This document shows positions 1-11,830 of a stretch of 64,000 bases of DNA, in pieces. Each line of letters opens with the position of its first letter. The stretch's first letter is position 1. The position numbers were made by a program, and so were the translations under genes. Origin of the DNA: Rhyzopertha dominica (Eukaryota; Arthropoda; Insecta; Coleoptera; Bostrichidae); the NCBI GenBank assembly GCA_025024175.1, contig QCXZ01000064.1, positions 57,061,325-57,125,324 on the forward strand, read 5' to 3'. The notes under the pieces are model-generated. The model was not told the DNA's origin and made no database searches. It was given only the letters and a program-made list of their open reading frames with translations.

Positions 1-162
1 AATCTCGGATTTATTTGCTTTTGATTTGTAACGTGATGTCAAATACGCCTCCTAATGGGAAACTTGGTTTTTATTAAAAAAATCCTCGAAAGCGAAAGTG
101 CACTTTCACATGTGAGGGATTTTCAAGATACAGTTGCTCCATACCGTTAGTGAATCACCTTG
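1..162. mobile_element. End of a Tc1/mariner-type transposon, cut by the window edge
   Basis: The last bases read, on the minus strand, TACAAGGTGATTCACTAACGG, preceded by a TA. This is the usual form of a terminal repeat in the Tc1/mariner superfamily (TA target, CARGGTGATT-like start). The rest of the element would lie to the left of the window. No coding sequence is visible in the part present, so the family cannot be named. Confidence 0.35.
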
Positions 163-164
163 TA

Positions 165-2219
165 TATACCTGCAAAAAACCAGTTAAATCTCCTTATAAT
201 CATAATATATATACAAGTAATAATAACTCGAACTAACTATTAGCACTGTACGAAACTAATGATTTTTAATATTTGTATTTGAACAGCAAGGGAAGTATCC
301 GATGCCCGGAGGCAATTAAAAAACAAAATAGTGTTGATGACTTCTCTCAAACAAGACATTCATAATAAAATTTGTGGCCAATTGTCAGTTGAAAGTTCTT
401 ATTAGCACATCCGGTATTTGCTATTTATTGCGCGCTAGAGAGAGAGAGAGAGCTCTTAGGGATAGATGAATTAAATGTTCATAATTCGTTAGCTGTAATA
501 GTCGCATTCATCAATTTTTTTAAATAAAATTTTGCATACGGCCTTCCCAATGTGTTACCAAGGGGCCCAATCTTTAAAATTTTTAATATCACCAAATTTT
601 TTCTTTTTCATTTGTTAAAAAATTTCGCAAAAATAAAAAATTAGCCCCCTTCAGAACATTAAAACCTTTCATTTAAAAAAAGAATAAGTTAAAAATTCTT
701 TTGAAGATATTCCTTGTCAAGTTTACATTGTGAATCCCATAAGCAGAAAATACCGGCGTAATCCCCTTAAATATATCATCAGTACCCGGATTATTTTATT
801 CGATACGTATTTTTAATTAAAGGATTAATTAATATAGCGTTTTAATTAAATTGCGTATTCTCTTTAATAAAATGGTGTCAAATCTACGACACACACACAC
901 ATGAAGCAGCGAGCGTTAAACGCGGGCGTTATGATTATGTCTTAGAACCTGATGGGTTTCCTAATATATCTAGTATCTAAGGTAGAAACAACAAATAATG
1001 AGGAACTGAGAAACAAGGAAATTGCATCATTTCAAACCCAACGAAACGAAGAGATAAATCGAGTATCAATTCTGCGATATGAATAACGTGGATAATACTG
1101 AACAAAACCCGACGTAACTCAAAGTCAACCCTATATGGATTGGGATCCTGATTATTTTATGAATCTTTCGGCTGCCGATGAAGTCAGCTAGCGACAGAAT
1201 GAGCTACTCCAACGGTCGGAGCCACTCGCGTTGCTGACGAGTTCGTTTTATATGTGGACATAAAAATTATCAATCTCACTAAAACAGTGAAGCACCCGCT
1301 ATCGCAGGCGTAAAGGGGTGCGCTGCGGTTTTATGGGCTCGCCTTTGGATCGCTCACACCATCTGATTGAAACTAATCATCTGCCACCTGCGGTCTGCAT
1401 CGCAGGATCAGGCGGAAGGGAAAGTGGCGGCAGGAAGTAGAGATGTATATTTTAGACCAAGAGGGATATGCAGAACCATCGTGTGAGCAAAAACACAGAA
1501 TAACTTCCGTCCGTCGTTGCGCTGGCATTCTTCTGTAGGTGTTTTATTATTTATTGTAGACAAATAGTAAAAAACGCCGTGGACGAGGAAATAGGCATGG
1601 AATAATTTTACACAACCCTGAACAACTCACTCTGCTTAGAATAATTTTATTTATTTATTTCGTAATCGTTTTTAAGTAACTTTGAACTCGTACATTGTCA
1701 TTTCTTCCCGCGGCGTGGAGTAGGATACTAGTTTTAGAAGTTAGAATTCCAACTTTTAAGGGGGTATACCGGAGCGACACTTAGTTTCCGAGGGACAAAG
1801 ACGTGTGGTGGCCGGAGCAACATTTTCAGCCATATGCGTTCATGAATTGAAGTCGCCGAAGTCGCCTAAGGTAATAATACACATAAATATACNGCGGATC
1901 GTAGGGAATGAAATGTATTTACGTAAATNTCGAATTACAAGGATGATTTGCATTGCTTCTTGCTTAGAGATTTTAATCAAACGGCGGAAATAATCTATTT
2001 TATTAACTCTATTATCCAATATTCCGATCAAAATAATTTATTAGAAAAAAGATTAAAAGTTATCCAAACATCTAAAGCTGAAAATGATATAGGAACATTT
2101 GGTAAAAGAAAAATAGAAAAACGTGACCAGGGGTGTAAAGGGCTAATTTGGGGTGTTGAAAAAGTGACACAACTGCTGTTATTGCGATTTTCGTCAAAAG
2201 TTGACGTCAAAAGTAAAAG
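165..2219. other. Stretch without recognisable genes
   Basis: AT-rich sequence with short open frames only, none resembling a known protein. It contains a GA microsatellite at 437-452, a short AC run near 888-900 and a few undetermined bases. Nothing else was recognised. Confidence 0.5.
437..452. repeat. GA dinucleotide microsatellite
   Basis: Eight uninterrupted AG units. No associated gene. Confidence 0.85.
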
Positions 2220-2220
2220 T

Positions 2221-3520
2221 ATAATAATAATAATAATAATAGACTTTATTAACAACGAATAGACAGAAAATAGATACATTAATGTGAGATTCTCAAAACA
2301 AAATGTTGTCAAACGGCGAAGTTCAGCTTTGCTGATAAATATATATATTAAAAGCAAACGAACGTTCAAATTTAGCAGTGACATGAGGAGGTGCAGTAAT
2401 GAGGTCCTTTCTTCTAATATTAACATTGTGAACATCTGTACGAAAATTAATTTTGTAATATAGGTACGCTGGAGTAAAAGTTTGTATAATTCTATAGTAC
2501 AAGCACACCGCGTGAATTACCCTTCGCTTGTTCATGTTGAGCCAACCGATTTCCTTTAATTTATATGTAACAAGCTGTCTTCTTCTTATGCCAAAAATTA
2601 ACCTGAGACACGAATGTTGTACCCGTTGAATTCTACTACTATCTACCGAATCCAGACAAGGTCCATATAACACATCACAAAAATTAAATCTACTAAGGAC
2701 CAATGATTCACAGAGCAGCTTTTTCGTTTTGCTATCAAGTGCCAGGCGATTGTAATAAATAAGCTTTAAATTTCAAAATGCATTTTTTATCATTCTATTT
2801 ACAAACTCCTTAAATCTTAACTCACGATCTATAGTGACACCCAGGTTTTTATAAGACGTGACCATAATTAAAGGTTGATTTTTTATTTTAATGTTGCCTT
2901 CTAGTACACCTGTATAATTATTCAAAACTTTAGCTCTACCAAACAGCATGCATCGTGATTTGCTTTCATTTAATTCTAGATGGTGTGCATTAGCTGTGAC
3001 TGTCAATCTGTCAAGGTCTTCATTTATATTGGCAACGGCTGTGGTAAGATTTTCAAGAGGAAAAAAACTGTGAAGTAATTGCGTATCATCAGCATATTCA
3101 AAACTAGGGCAATGTTTCAAGCATCTAAGTAACCTCGACGTATACATTATGAACAGTAGTGGTCCAAGAATGGAATCTTGTGGGACACCTCTCTTTAGAG
3201 CAGTATAATTAGAATAATTATTACCAATTTTTATACGTTGTTTTCTATCTGATAGGTACGATTTCCTCAAGGCCACAGCATCATTGTCAAAACCAAGGTA
3301 ATGGAGCACCGCCAACATGGTATCATGGTTAAGTGTGTCAAACGCTTTTGGAAAATCTAACAAGATTAAAACAAGTAGATTGTTTTTGTCGATAGATTTC
3401 AAAATTTCGTCTGTGACAGCAAGGAGCGTAGTGGAACAGCTATACCCAGACCTGAAGCCTGAATGGGTAGTTGACAGTATACTAAACTTGTCAAGGTGTT
3501 CCCTAATTTGACTGCTACTC
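2221..3520 (-). mobile_element. 5'-truncated LINE (non-LTR retrotransposon) with TAA-type tail
   Basis: The minus strand carries a reverse-transcriptase relic, and the element ends in a TAA/TTA trinucleotide run at 2221-2240, which marks the 3' end. Homology stops near 3515, inside the RT domain, as expected for 5' truncation during target-primed reverse transcription. The same tail type is seen on the LINEs ending at 31662 and 35527. The RT fits the Jockey/I/CR1 group; the exact clade cannot be settled by eye. Confidence 0.85.
2323..3513 (-). pseudogene. LINE reverse transcriptase relic
   Basis: Read from 3513 downward, the motifs come in the right order: HSGFRSGYS (RT motif 2), LDFPKAFDTLNH (motif A with its Asp), GVPQDSILGPLLF (motif B region; G changed to D in PQGS) and FEYADDTQL (motif C, catalytic DD kept). 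Then follow LNESKSRCMLFGR and NLGVTIDRELRF (thumb side). A frame change near 2770-2700 leads into the C-terminal part with QRVQHSCLRLIFGIRRRQ. No endonuclease part is present. It is a dead copy: 5' truncated and frameshifted. A close relative, better preserved in places, is at 49468-50640 on the plus strand. Confidence 0.85.
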
Positions 3521-3589
3521 TAATACAAAAGTTGTAGATGTCTAGTTACTTTTTAACGTAACCTTAAAATTTCATAAAAAAATTATTGT

Positions 3590-4080
3590 TCCTTGTTTTC
3601 TACTTTCCATTTCTACAAGAATAATCCAATACAAAGAAAAACTTGGTGAAAGTATACCTTTTTGTGGCCGAAAGAACAGCAATTTTTTCGCATTATAAAT
3701 CAATTCTTTTCAGAGATATTAATATTGTTCGGTTAAAAAGACTGCTAGAAAAAGTTATCATACAGAGTTCTGCTGGTTACAAGAGTTACTTTTTGTTTCT
3801 TTTGAGTACGTTTTTAAATCGTAATTTTAGATACCTTTGTTTTGTCAAAAAGTATACATATTTCAGAACGCAAAGAATGAACACCGATAAAACTCTGTAT
3901 GATGCTTTTTTCTAGTAAAACTAGTCGTTGAAAAAAAGGTGNTTTGGTCCTGAAAATCTCTGAAACGCCATGATTTTTAAATCCGAAATAAATGGCCTTA
4001 TTTCATCCACAAAGAAGTATTTTGACCAAGTTTCATTAAAATTGGATTATTTTTATAGATATGTAAAATATAAATACTAC
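3590..4080. repeat. Dispersed repeat, second copy at 54130-54520
   Basis: The blocks around ataaaactctgt...tttctag, ctgaaacgccatgattttt and caagtttcattaaaattgg recur in the same order near 54310-54500 with clear but imperfect identity. No terminal repeats or coding sequence were recognised. The family is unknown; it may be the untranslated part of a larger element. Confidence 0.5.
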
Positions 4081-4084
4081 GTTA

Positions 4085-4180
4085 AATTAATTCAAAGATG
4101 CATTCATTGTGAACCCTCATGAATCAATTACGTAGCTTGGAAACAGGCTGATTGAACGTATGTGCTTTCTCACTTGATTT
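4085..4180. repeat. Dispersed repeat shared with 20535-20612
   Basis: The segment with gcattcattgtgaa, then tagcttggaaacaggctga, matches 20540-20605 at most positions. It directly precedes a degenerate hammerhead-like motif on the other strand, so both copies may be ends of Penelope-like elements. Confidence 0.5.
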
Positions 4181-4188
4181 ATCAGATA

Positions 4189-4226
4189 ACTGTGACGTTT
4201 CGACTATGCGGTCATTGTCAAGGAGA
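4189..4226 (-). ncRNA. Degenerate hammerhead-like motif (Penelope relic)
   Basis: On the minus strand TTGACAA stands where CUGANGA is expected, followed by GACC..GTC (a shortened stem II) and GAAACGTC. The core has two changes (C3 to T, G8 to A) and stem II seems to have lost bases, so it should be inactive. It is called only because order and spacing agree with the better motifs at 48749 and 54720. Confidence 0.35.
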
Positions 4227-4239
4227 TAACAGCGTTAGG

Positions 4240-7089
4240 TTTCCGAATTTCTTCTTACTTTATCGACCTTCACTGGATGGATTACTGAATAAACTAATAA
4301 ACAAGCACATAAGTACTTACCCTTTATTCATTTCCTAGAATACCTATGCTAGATAGACGTACTTTAGTGTACCTTTTGGGCAATCTTCCTTTCCTTGACN
4401 GCTATCCTGGTCATCACCNATATATCACAGCAACAGCNAGAGCGCATTTTAAGGCTTGCAAACGTTTGAGAATAATGTGATTACACAGTGATTTTTTGAT
4501 AAAATTGAATGAATTTTTTTAATTGGAAAGATAAAAGAGAGATGCAAGGTATTTGTTTGACAAAATCTAAAAGTAGCCTTAGAATAACCGGAAATTATAA
4601 CAAAAAATCATAAAACTTTGATAGCACAGACCTGTTTTTTTATGTTTTAGAGAAAGCAAATAAATTCGTCACACTCGTGAAGTTTCACAATGATTGCTTT
4701 TTTTATACGTTTGTTAAAACTTTTTTTAAACCTATGTATCGAGCAGACTTTTCACGTTAAGTATTCCCTTTTAACTTCAGCTTTTGTGGCTGACACTTCT
4801 ACTTCTAAAAGGTAAAATTTTANCTTTTCATCTTGAAATTTAAACTTTAAAAGGTGAAATTAAATCGTTTTGAATTTCTCGCGATTTAAAACCGCCGTGC
4901 GTACGCCGCAAGCTCCTAATACAAATAAGAGCTTAGTTGTTGCACACATACCAAAATGTATAATTGTCAGTGACAATAGGGTCGTCCCGCACATTAAAAT
5001 TTGATAGCTTTAACCTATGCCTTTTATTGCTTACATCATGAGTACTAGTGCCACGCATCTATTTTGCTTTCAGATTAATTCAACTCCTAACAAACGGCGG
5101 TACTCTGTTTCAAACATTTTCTTAAATCCGCCAACAACTACGCAAAAGGTTCCTAGTTTCCGCAATGCGCACTGTTACAGCGCCTTAGGTAACTACGTGC
5201 TCACTGTTGTCAGATTTATAAATAGCCAGAGAAATACAAATAATGCAATGGGAGTGAGAGAGAGGGGCGAAGGTATAAGTATAACCGTCAATGTCAATAT
5301 TATAATGTAAACATAGAAATAACCTGTAACTGTTCATCAGCAGTAGTATTCTTACAATACGGAACAAAACACTTCTTAACGTAAGGCCATTCTAACATTA
5401 AAAAACAACAGATTACCCAAATACTTCGACAACATCTTGCCCCACCACTTAATCTGACAAATACGAAACTCGAAAGTTTGACCAAACTATGTAAACAAAA
5501 CGGATGGCTAGAGGTTATTCGTTACACACTTAACACATGCAGCACATGCGAACGTGCGATGTTGTCAGCGGTACTCTACCGTTTTTTCCTAACGACGGCC
5601 AGATGTCCTGACAGTTTCAAAATTTATCATATCCTTGTCATACCAAAGTATACAAACTAAACATTATCCAGCTTCAAGCGTCGTTTAATTCCTCATAATA
5701 TAAACATTAGTTCTAAAGCAGGTTCGATGGTTAAAGTGCTTTCGTATTTCAGCTAAAGGCCAGTGAATGCGCTTATTATATTGAACTGTTCATTATAGAA
5801 TAAACTAACTAAAGGATGATCTAAGTTATTTTCACAAATATGCCTTAAGCTGACCTAGGTATCAATGTCACAATGCCAGTTTACGAGTACATTCCTCACG
5901 GTATCCCGTAAATTTGCCCACATTGGTAACGCGACGTAGCTCAAAAAAATGTAAACAAATATTACTTGCAATGCCGCTAGAGTACTGGCTATTATTGGTG
6001 TTTCTCGCTTTCGTCAGCATGTGAACCTTTTACGTCATCTCCGTGGCGGAATATCGAGGCATTTGAAACGGATATTGAAAAATCCATACTTTCGCATTTT
6101 TTCTCGGCAAAGAAGAACCGGAAAAAATCGCAAAAAAATGTCATTGTGCTTCAATTTTTATGTACATTTTAAATATAAAATAAAAAAAAAATTGTGCGAC
6201 GACCCCATTATAACCTGCACATCAGAAACAACAGCCGGATACCCTCATAGAAAGGATGCTTCCTAGAAACCCGCCGACTGCCGTCTTAATAGCACCGTTT
6301 CATGTCCAAATACCCAGCGAGCATCGTAAAGCGAAGTTCGCAGATTTTCGCAGGCCGGAGAACGTTTTTGTGTGCAAAACGGGACGCGGACCTCTAATTG
6401 CTCAAAACTGCCGCTATTATGGCGTAATTAGTGGAAACGCACGCAGAAATTGCGATACAATTTCCCGGCAACAAAAAGGCGCTTATAGCGCGGCAAGACG
6501 GTCGGTCTCCCCGTTTACGAGTTTCCGAACAAGAACTAGACCGAGCTTTGATGTTTGGCAAAGGCGAAACCTGCGGTGAAATTCCCAGGAGACAAGATAT
6601 CCCGTTATCGAACATCGAGAGCGTTTCAGCATATTGGAGTGATACTGGGACTAAACGAGTATTTACATGAATGAAGTCTGCCGGCAATTCAAAGGAAACA
6701 ACGNNAAAGTTCGCGTGTTAACAGTTGGCACTAAATGTTAGTTCAAATTAGTACATTCCTGTACGGCGGAGCGGCATGAAAGGCGGCACAGGGCTGAGAA
6801 CGCTTTCGTGCTGCTGCTTTCTGCACGTGTTGAGCAATCGAGCAGAGTAAGAGGATGGATAGCAAGATTTAATCAAATGCGTAGGGTGTCCGAATAAAAG
6901 GAACCTGGAGAGGGAACCGTCTTTCGTATACGCAAACCTATAATATATTCTTCGTGGTGGGCTGAAGGTTGGCCTGACAAACATTTAAGCATAATTTTAT
7001 AACAAATTGAATGTCTTTATTAAGCGACGTGTTTAGTTTGCTTAGTATTGTCATTTCATGATAATGCGTCAGTTAGATTTTGTATTATA
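4240..7089. other. Stretch without recognisable genes; GC-richer island 6020-6700
   Basis: No protein family was recognised in the short open frames. From about 6020 to 6700 the base composition becomes visibly more GC-rich and complex, with no similarity to the repeats elsewhere in the window. Such islands may be conserved regulatory DNA or an unrecognised exon; this is inference only. Confidence 0.3.
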
Positions 7090-9165
7090 CAGGGTGATTT
7101 TTTGAAAACTTCACACCTTAAATAACTTCAAATACAGCAAAAATTTAAAAATTTGCAAAAACAAGTAAACTTATTCTTATTCTCTGAGCAGGGTAGACAC
7201 CCCTTTAAAAATTTTAAATGGAACTATCCATGTTGTGATACATCATTTGAAAGCTTATTTCACAAAGAGTATGGCCATGTAATTAGTTTTACCACGTTTA
7301 ACTTATTGACGGGGTAATAGATTAATAGTGCCTACGATATAGGTTGCTTATTAAATTGAATATTTTGGACTCTTTTCAACAAAATGTATTTTATTTTAGA
7401 GAGGAAATAAAATTTGTCCTTACGAGAACCCAAAATTTACACAAACAACTTGTAAAAAATACGACACTTAAAAAAAAACTCCCAGAATACCGAAAATTTT
7501 CTTTTAACATTATTATTAACATTAAAGTATTTATCATGTAATTTTTTAGAAAGTCCATGTCCACGAAAAAGAAAAATTATTTATTTGTAACTCCAAAAAC
7601 ACTGTGAACAAAACCATAGAAATTCAAACCTTACAATAGATTCTCAAAATGTGCACCACCTCTTTCCATACAATAATACAGACGGTTCTCAAACTCCTGC
7701 TGCACTTTTCGGAAAGTTTCAGGTGGAATCCTCCTGCACTCGTTAATAATTCTTTCTCGCAGATCGTCCAGGCTAGTAGGTTGTGTTTTGTAAACCACAG
7801 ATTTTAAATCCGGTGATCGTGGCGGCCATTCAATTGTTCCACGCCTACCAATCCAGTGAAGAGGAAATCTATGAGATAACCAATTTCGCTCATTAATGGC
7901 GTAATGCGGTGGGGCTCCATCATGTTGGTAAAACAATTCGTATTCATCCAACATTGGATTTCCTTCAGGGTCACGTTGGTTTTCTAATTGCTCTGTGATT
8001 AAAGGATCAATAACGTTATCAAGTAATTCTAAATACATTCCCCCATTTAGCGTCCCATCAATGAAAATTGGACCTACAATTGCGTTGCCAAGTATTCCAG
8101 CCCAGACGTTCAGCTTCTGAGGAACTTGTGTATGACCTTCTCGAAAAATATAAGGATTTTCGTCACTCCAGTACCTGACGTTATGTTTATTTACAGAGCC
8201 GTTCAAAAAAATGTGTATTCATCACTGAAGCAGATATTTTTATTAGATTTGGATTTACTATAATCTTTTCTGTCATAATTTCGCAAAATTTAAGTCTTCT
8301 ATCGAAGTCATCTTCGCCGAGTTCCTGGAGAGTTTTCATCTTATAGGAATGGAATTTGTGCAGTTTTGTAACTTTCCTTACAGATGAATAAGAAAGTTCA
8401 GTGGCTGTAGAAATGTTACGCAAAGAGCTAGTTGGATCCATTGCAAAATGACCAAGTACTTCAAGTTGGGCCATTTCATCAACGACTCTATTCCCTGCCC
8501 TTTTTTTGTATTCTACAGATCCAGTGTCTTGAAATTTCTGCACGAGATCGAGAATGTACCTAGCGTCAACATTTTTATCGGGGTGCCGTTCGTTAAACGT
8601 GGTGGTCGTGCAAAGAAGTAGCCAAAAAGTTGAAACAAAAAATTGGAAATACAAAGTAGATAATTATTTAGCCAATTTAGTATAAACTGTCGAGTTGCAA
8701 TATCAAGTAATGTCGAAAGAAAATTTTAAGTATTTTTGGCATTTTGCTTAGGTGTAACAATTACTTTTTAACAAGTTTTTTTAGGCTTAAGTAAGGACAA
8801 TTTTTATTGTAACTGCAAGACAATAAATTTTGTTAAAAAAGTCCAAAATATTCCATTTTATAAGCCACTTTCTACAATGCACTTTTTGACCCACTACCCC
8901 GTCAATGGGTAAAAAATAGTAAAACTAATTACATGGCAAGACTCCTTGTGTAATAAGCTTTTAAATGATGTATCGTAAGATGGGTAGTTTCATTTAAAAT
9001 TTTTGAAGGGTTATCTACCCCGCTAAGAGGGTAAGCGCTATCCATTAAAAACTTATCTCAAAAGTTGTCCCCCTGCAAACAAGAGTTTACCTGTTTTTGC
9101 AAAATTTTAAATTTTTCCTCTATTTAAAGTTATTTAAGGTGTGAAGTTTTCAAAAAATCACCCTG
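7090..9165 (-). mobile_element. DD41D Tc1/mariner-superfamily transposon, copy 1 (deleted)
   Basis: The element is bounded by TA at 7088-7089 and 9166-9167. The ends are inverted: CAGGGTGATTTTTTGAAAAC at 7090 and its complement ending at 9165. The inverted similarity continues inward, imperfectly, for roughly 250 bp. It is very similar to the copy at 27321-29582 but has lost about 60 bp in the left inverted repeat, the N-terminal coding part, and 33 bp at the third catalytic position. The transposase reads on the minus strand. Confidence 0.92.
7631..8654 (-). pseudogene. DD41D transposase pseudogene, third catalytic Asp deleted
   Basis: The transposase would cut and rejoin DNA at TA sites. 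Visible parts, N to [10 protein letters not shown], a helix-turn-helix region with [15 protein letters not shown], a frameshift near 8220-8250 where the first catalytic segment (normally CFSDE) falls out of frame, then NVRYWSDENPYIFREGH, YQHDGAPPHY (second Asp) and HWIGRRGTIEWPPRSPDL. Copy 2 continues TALDFFLWAHL, but here those 11 residues (33 bp) are missing in frame; the deletion is flanked by ATTT on both sides. The start of the protein is also deleted: homology to copy 2 begins at FNERHPDKN. It cannot be active. Confidence 0.9.
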
Positions 9166-9734
9166 TATATGTATGTATTGTATATTATTAGGAACCTGGA
9201 AAGATGGTTGCTAATACCTATTCGACGTTTGTATTGTTAATAACAATAAAAATTTACAGTTCAGTTACTGTTACTGTTCATGGAATGTGCCGAGCGACAC
9301 TCGCACGGTATTTTCCTGGAATCTATAGGCTATGAGCGTATACCGCTTTGCAGCGCCTTGCAGCGGGTAACTCACACACTTCTGGTGGGTAATCCTAACT
9401 TACAGCCTTTTGTCAAAAGACGGTTTAATCACAGAAAATGGATCCAGTGAAATATTTTGGGTTACAAAGCCCAAAATTTGATAATCGTACTACCGGAACG
9501 TATAAAAATACTAAAAAGCATTCCGGAATATGAATATCATCGGTTTCTTGGAGTCGCATCTTATTTTCGAAATGTAAGGGTTTTTTATACACACTGTATT
9601 TCTCCCTGTAGGTACTGCATAGTGTCGCATGCTTCTCTAATAGTTTATTTTCCTACGCGAGTGTTTTTAAACCACGCAAAAAACACGTCCTAAACGCCTC
9701 AAAAATCGTTGGATAAACACCAAAATTTATTTGA

Positions 9735-9995
9735 AACCACAGTTGCGAGTCGCGACACTACCCCGCATACGGAACAACACCGTACGTCGTAACACAGGTC
9801 TACGCAGGAAATTAATTTCAGATTCATCTTCATTTTCTCTGTGGATGCTACTAATCTGCAATTTGCGATGTTCTTCATCGTGAGGTTTGGATGGAAAGCA
9901 GCAAAATTTAACCGATTTGTCTGTGTTTGCATAATTCTTACACAGCAACTTTGTTTACTTACATATTTTTCACCACTCATGCTGATTACTATCAT
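9735..9995 (-). pseudogene. Possible THAP-type zinc-finger relic
   Basis: Two overlapping frames together give a Cys pair after MSGEKYVSKQS, then KSVKFCCFPSKPHDEEHRKL and SSIHRENED. Order and spacing recall a THAP domain (C-x2-4-C, ...FP..., R..W, ...REN). The frames are broken by at least one shift, the Trp is a Gln, and the later Cys-His pair was not found. THAP domains occur in host proteins and in P-element transposases. It could also be chance; an HMM search would decide. Confidence 0.3.
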
Positions 9996-11207
9996 ACTAC
10001 TAGTGTGATTCTTTTATCNCTAGACAGGCATAAATAAGAAAATCAGTTAAGTTAGGCTGCAGTAATTGCCGCATACACCATACAGCTGACAGCAACTGGC
10101 AGTTACGATGAATTGTTTAACCTACAGTAAACTGTAGTTTACCCACCAAAAATGCCAAGTTTCACGGAGGGCGGCGCCACTTGAAAATTCGCTCATCGCT
10201 TATAGTAACAACATCCGCACTGAGGTAGTTAGATCGGAGGAAAAACATATAGGAACTATTCATTTTCAATGTAGCTTGAAGAGCTGAAGCAAAATTTGTG
10301 TAGTAATTGTAAAATGTAGAACTGCAAATCACATACAAAATTAGTATCCGTCGTTATTTTAGGTAAACGATAGGATATGGTGTAAAATGCACTATACCTA
10401 AATCTACATGTAATATCTGAATTCGGAAATTAATCGCACATATTGTTATTAAAAATTTGTACATAGGCCTTTTCATAACTTGCAGTACTATATTGAAGCT
10501 ATAATCAGCCTTTGATACAAATAATAGGTTCTATTTATAGATAGCACCTATGATAGTAATAATTAAAGATCGGCCTATGTGCAAGGTAAATTTACTATAA
10601 TATGCACTTATACGAGTGTGGCTGCATTTCAATGCAAATACCTTATGGTTTTTTTTAACAAAATATGGTCGCACTGTTTAAAAACAATTTTTAATAGCGG
10701 ACTTCAATTCATTTTTAAGCGGAAATTTATTTCTTACTTCCTTAACTCTATCAATAGCGTGTGCCAAATAGATATGAAATAAGCTGGCAAAAATATCTTT
10801 GAATCCTGAGACGCTTTAAACATACAAAGGGCTGCATCAATCAACATTAAAATATCTTTCGTGAAGTATTTTCTTTCACGTTAATTTTTGTAGAAATGTT
10901 TTTAATTTTATATTTTCTAATTTAGATAATGGTATCGCACTACCTGGCACCTATATAACAACGACCCTTAGGTGAACCTGCAATTACTTGTTTTCTTTAA
11001 ACCCAAAATTGTCTCTGCTTTATTTTTTCAATTACGATTTTGCTGAGATATGCTAAATACGAAGTTTTTGACAAGATGCCCTCACAGATAATGTAATATA
11101 CAAAATATGCATTTTTAATTCGTTGTTATTAACTAAGAATCACTACATACTGATAAAGAAGTCAAAATCTAGTTGATTTACCTCATAATAAAAAGTATGC
11201 CTTTTGC
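9996..11207. other. Stretch without recognisable features
   Basis: AT-rich, with no protein family, no paired terminal repeats and no tandem array recognised. Confidence 0.5.
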
Positions 11208-11830
11208 TTAAAACCCGAATAATAAAATAATTGCATTTTCCAACAGGTTTCTTTGAGCACACTCAACTGCCTTAATACACATTTTATAAACCTGTAACAA
11301 TATTAACGCCGCATATTCCAATATTGAACGGGCTATGAAATAATATAAAGTTAGAAGTGTTTGTATTGTTATGAATTCCTTACAGCTTAGATATATACAA
11401 GACCATATGATCTGTAGGAAGCATTCTGTGATCAAAGATGACAAAAAACGTCTTTATATTTGTTAACCTTGTTTAGAACAACACCGTTGATTTCATGCTG
11501 ATAAAGTTACATAGCATAGTGACATCACATAGAATTTTGATATATTCAGTTTCAAACGGTAGGAATTACACCAAGCCATCAAAGAATGAAGATCATCTTG
11601 CGTGAAAGCACAATCACTAACGCAAAATATACAAAAATAAAGCTTAAGATCATCAGCAAACATGAAATTAAACCATTTAAATCAATCGGGTCAATTGTTG
11701 ATGAAAAATGATATATACAAGTGGTCTAAACTTTGAACTCTGAGGGACCCCAGATGGAGTGAACGGGGAGACGCAAGGATGGCATACTCTGTCTTCTCTT
11801 ACCAAAAGATATAAAAGTGAAGAATGAGAT
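11208..11830 (-). pseudogene. LINE reverse transcriptase relic
   Basis: On the minus strand, starting near 11830, the frames give a degraded YLSNR-like segment, SGVPQSSKFRPLVYIIF (motif B region, normally GVPQGSxLGPLLF), then FMFADDLKLY with the catalytic Asp pair kept, and WCNSYRLKLNISK. After a frame change ARSILEYAALI and ECAQRNLLENAI follow toward 11208, matching the thumb region of Jockey/I-like elements. Many stops and shifts are present, so it is an old copy. It does not resemble the LINE at 2.2-3.5 kb closely and is probably another family. Confidence 0.7.

Noticed and set aside
2221..2240. Independent microsatellite
   Set aside because: It sits exactly at the 3' end of a LINE, and two other LINEs end the same way, so it is their tail.
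6021..6670. Host coding exons in the GC-richer block
   Set aside because: Several frames are open on both strands, none has recognisable domains, and no splice pattern stands out.
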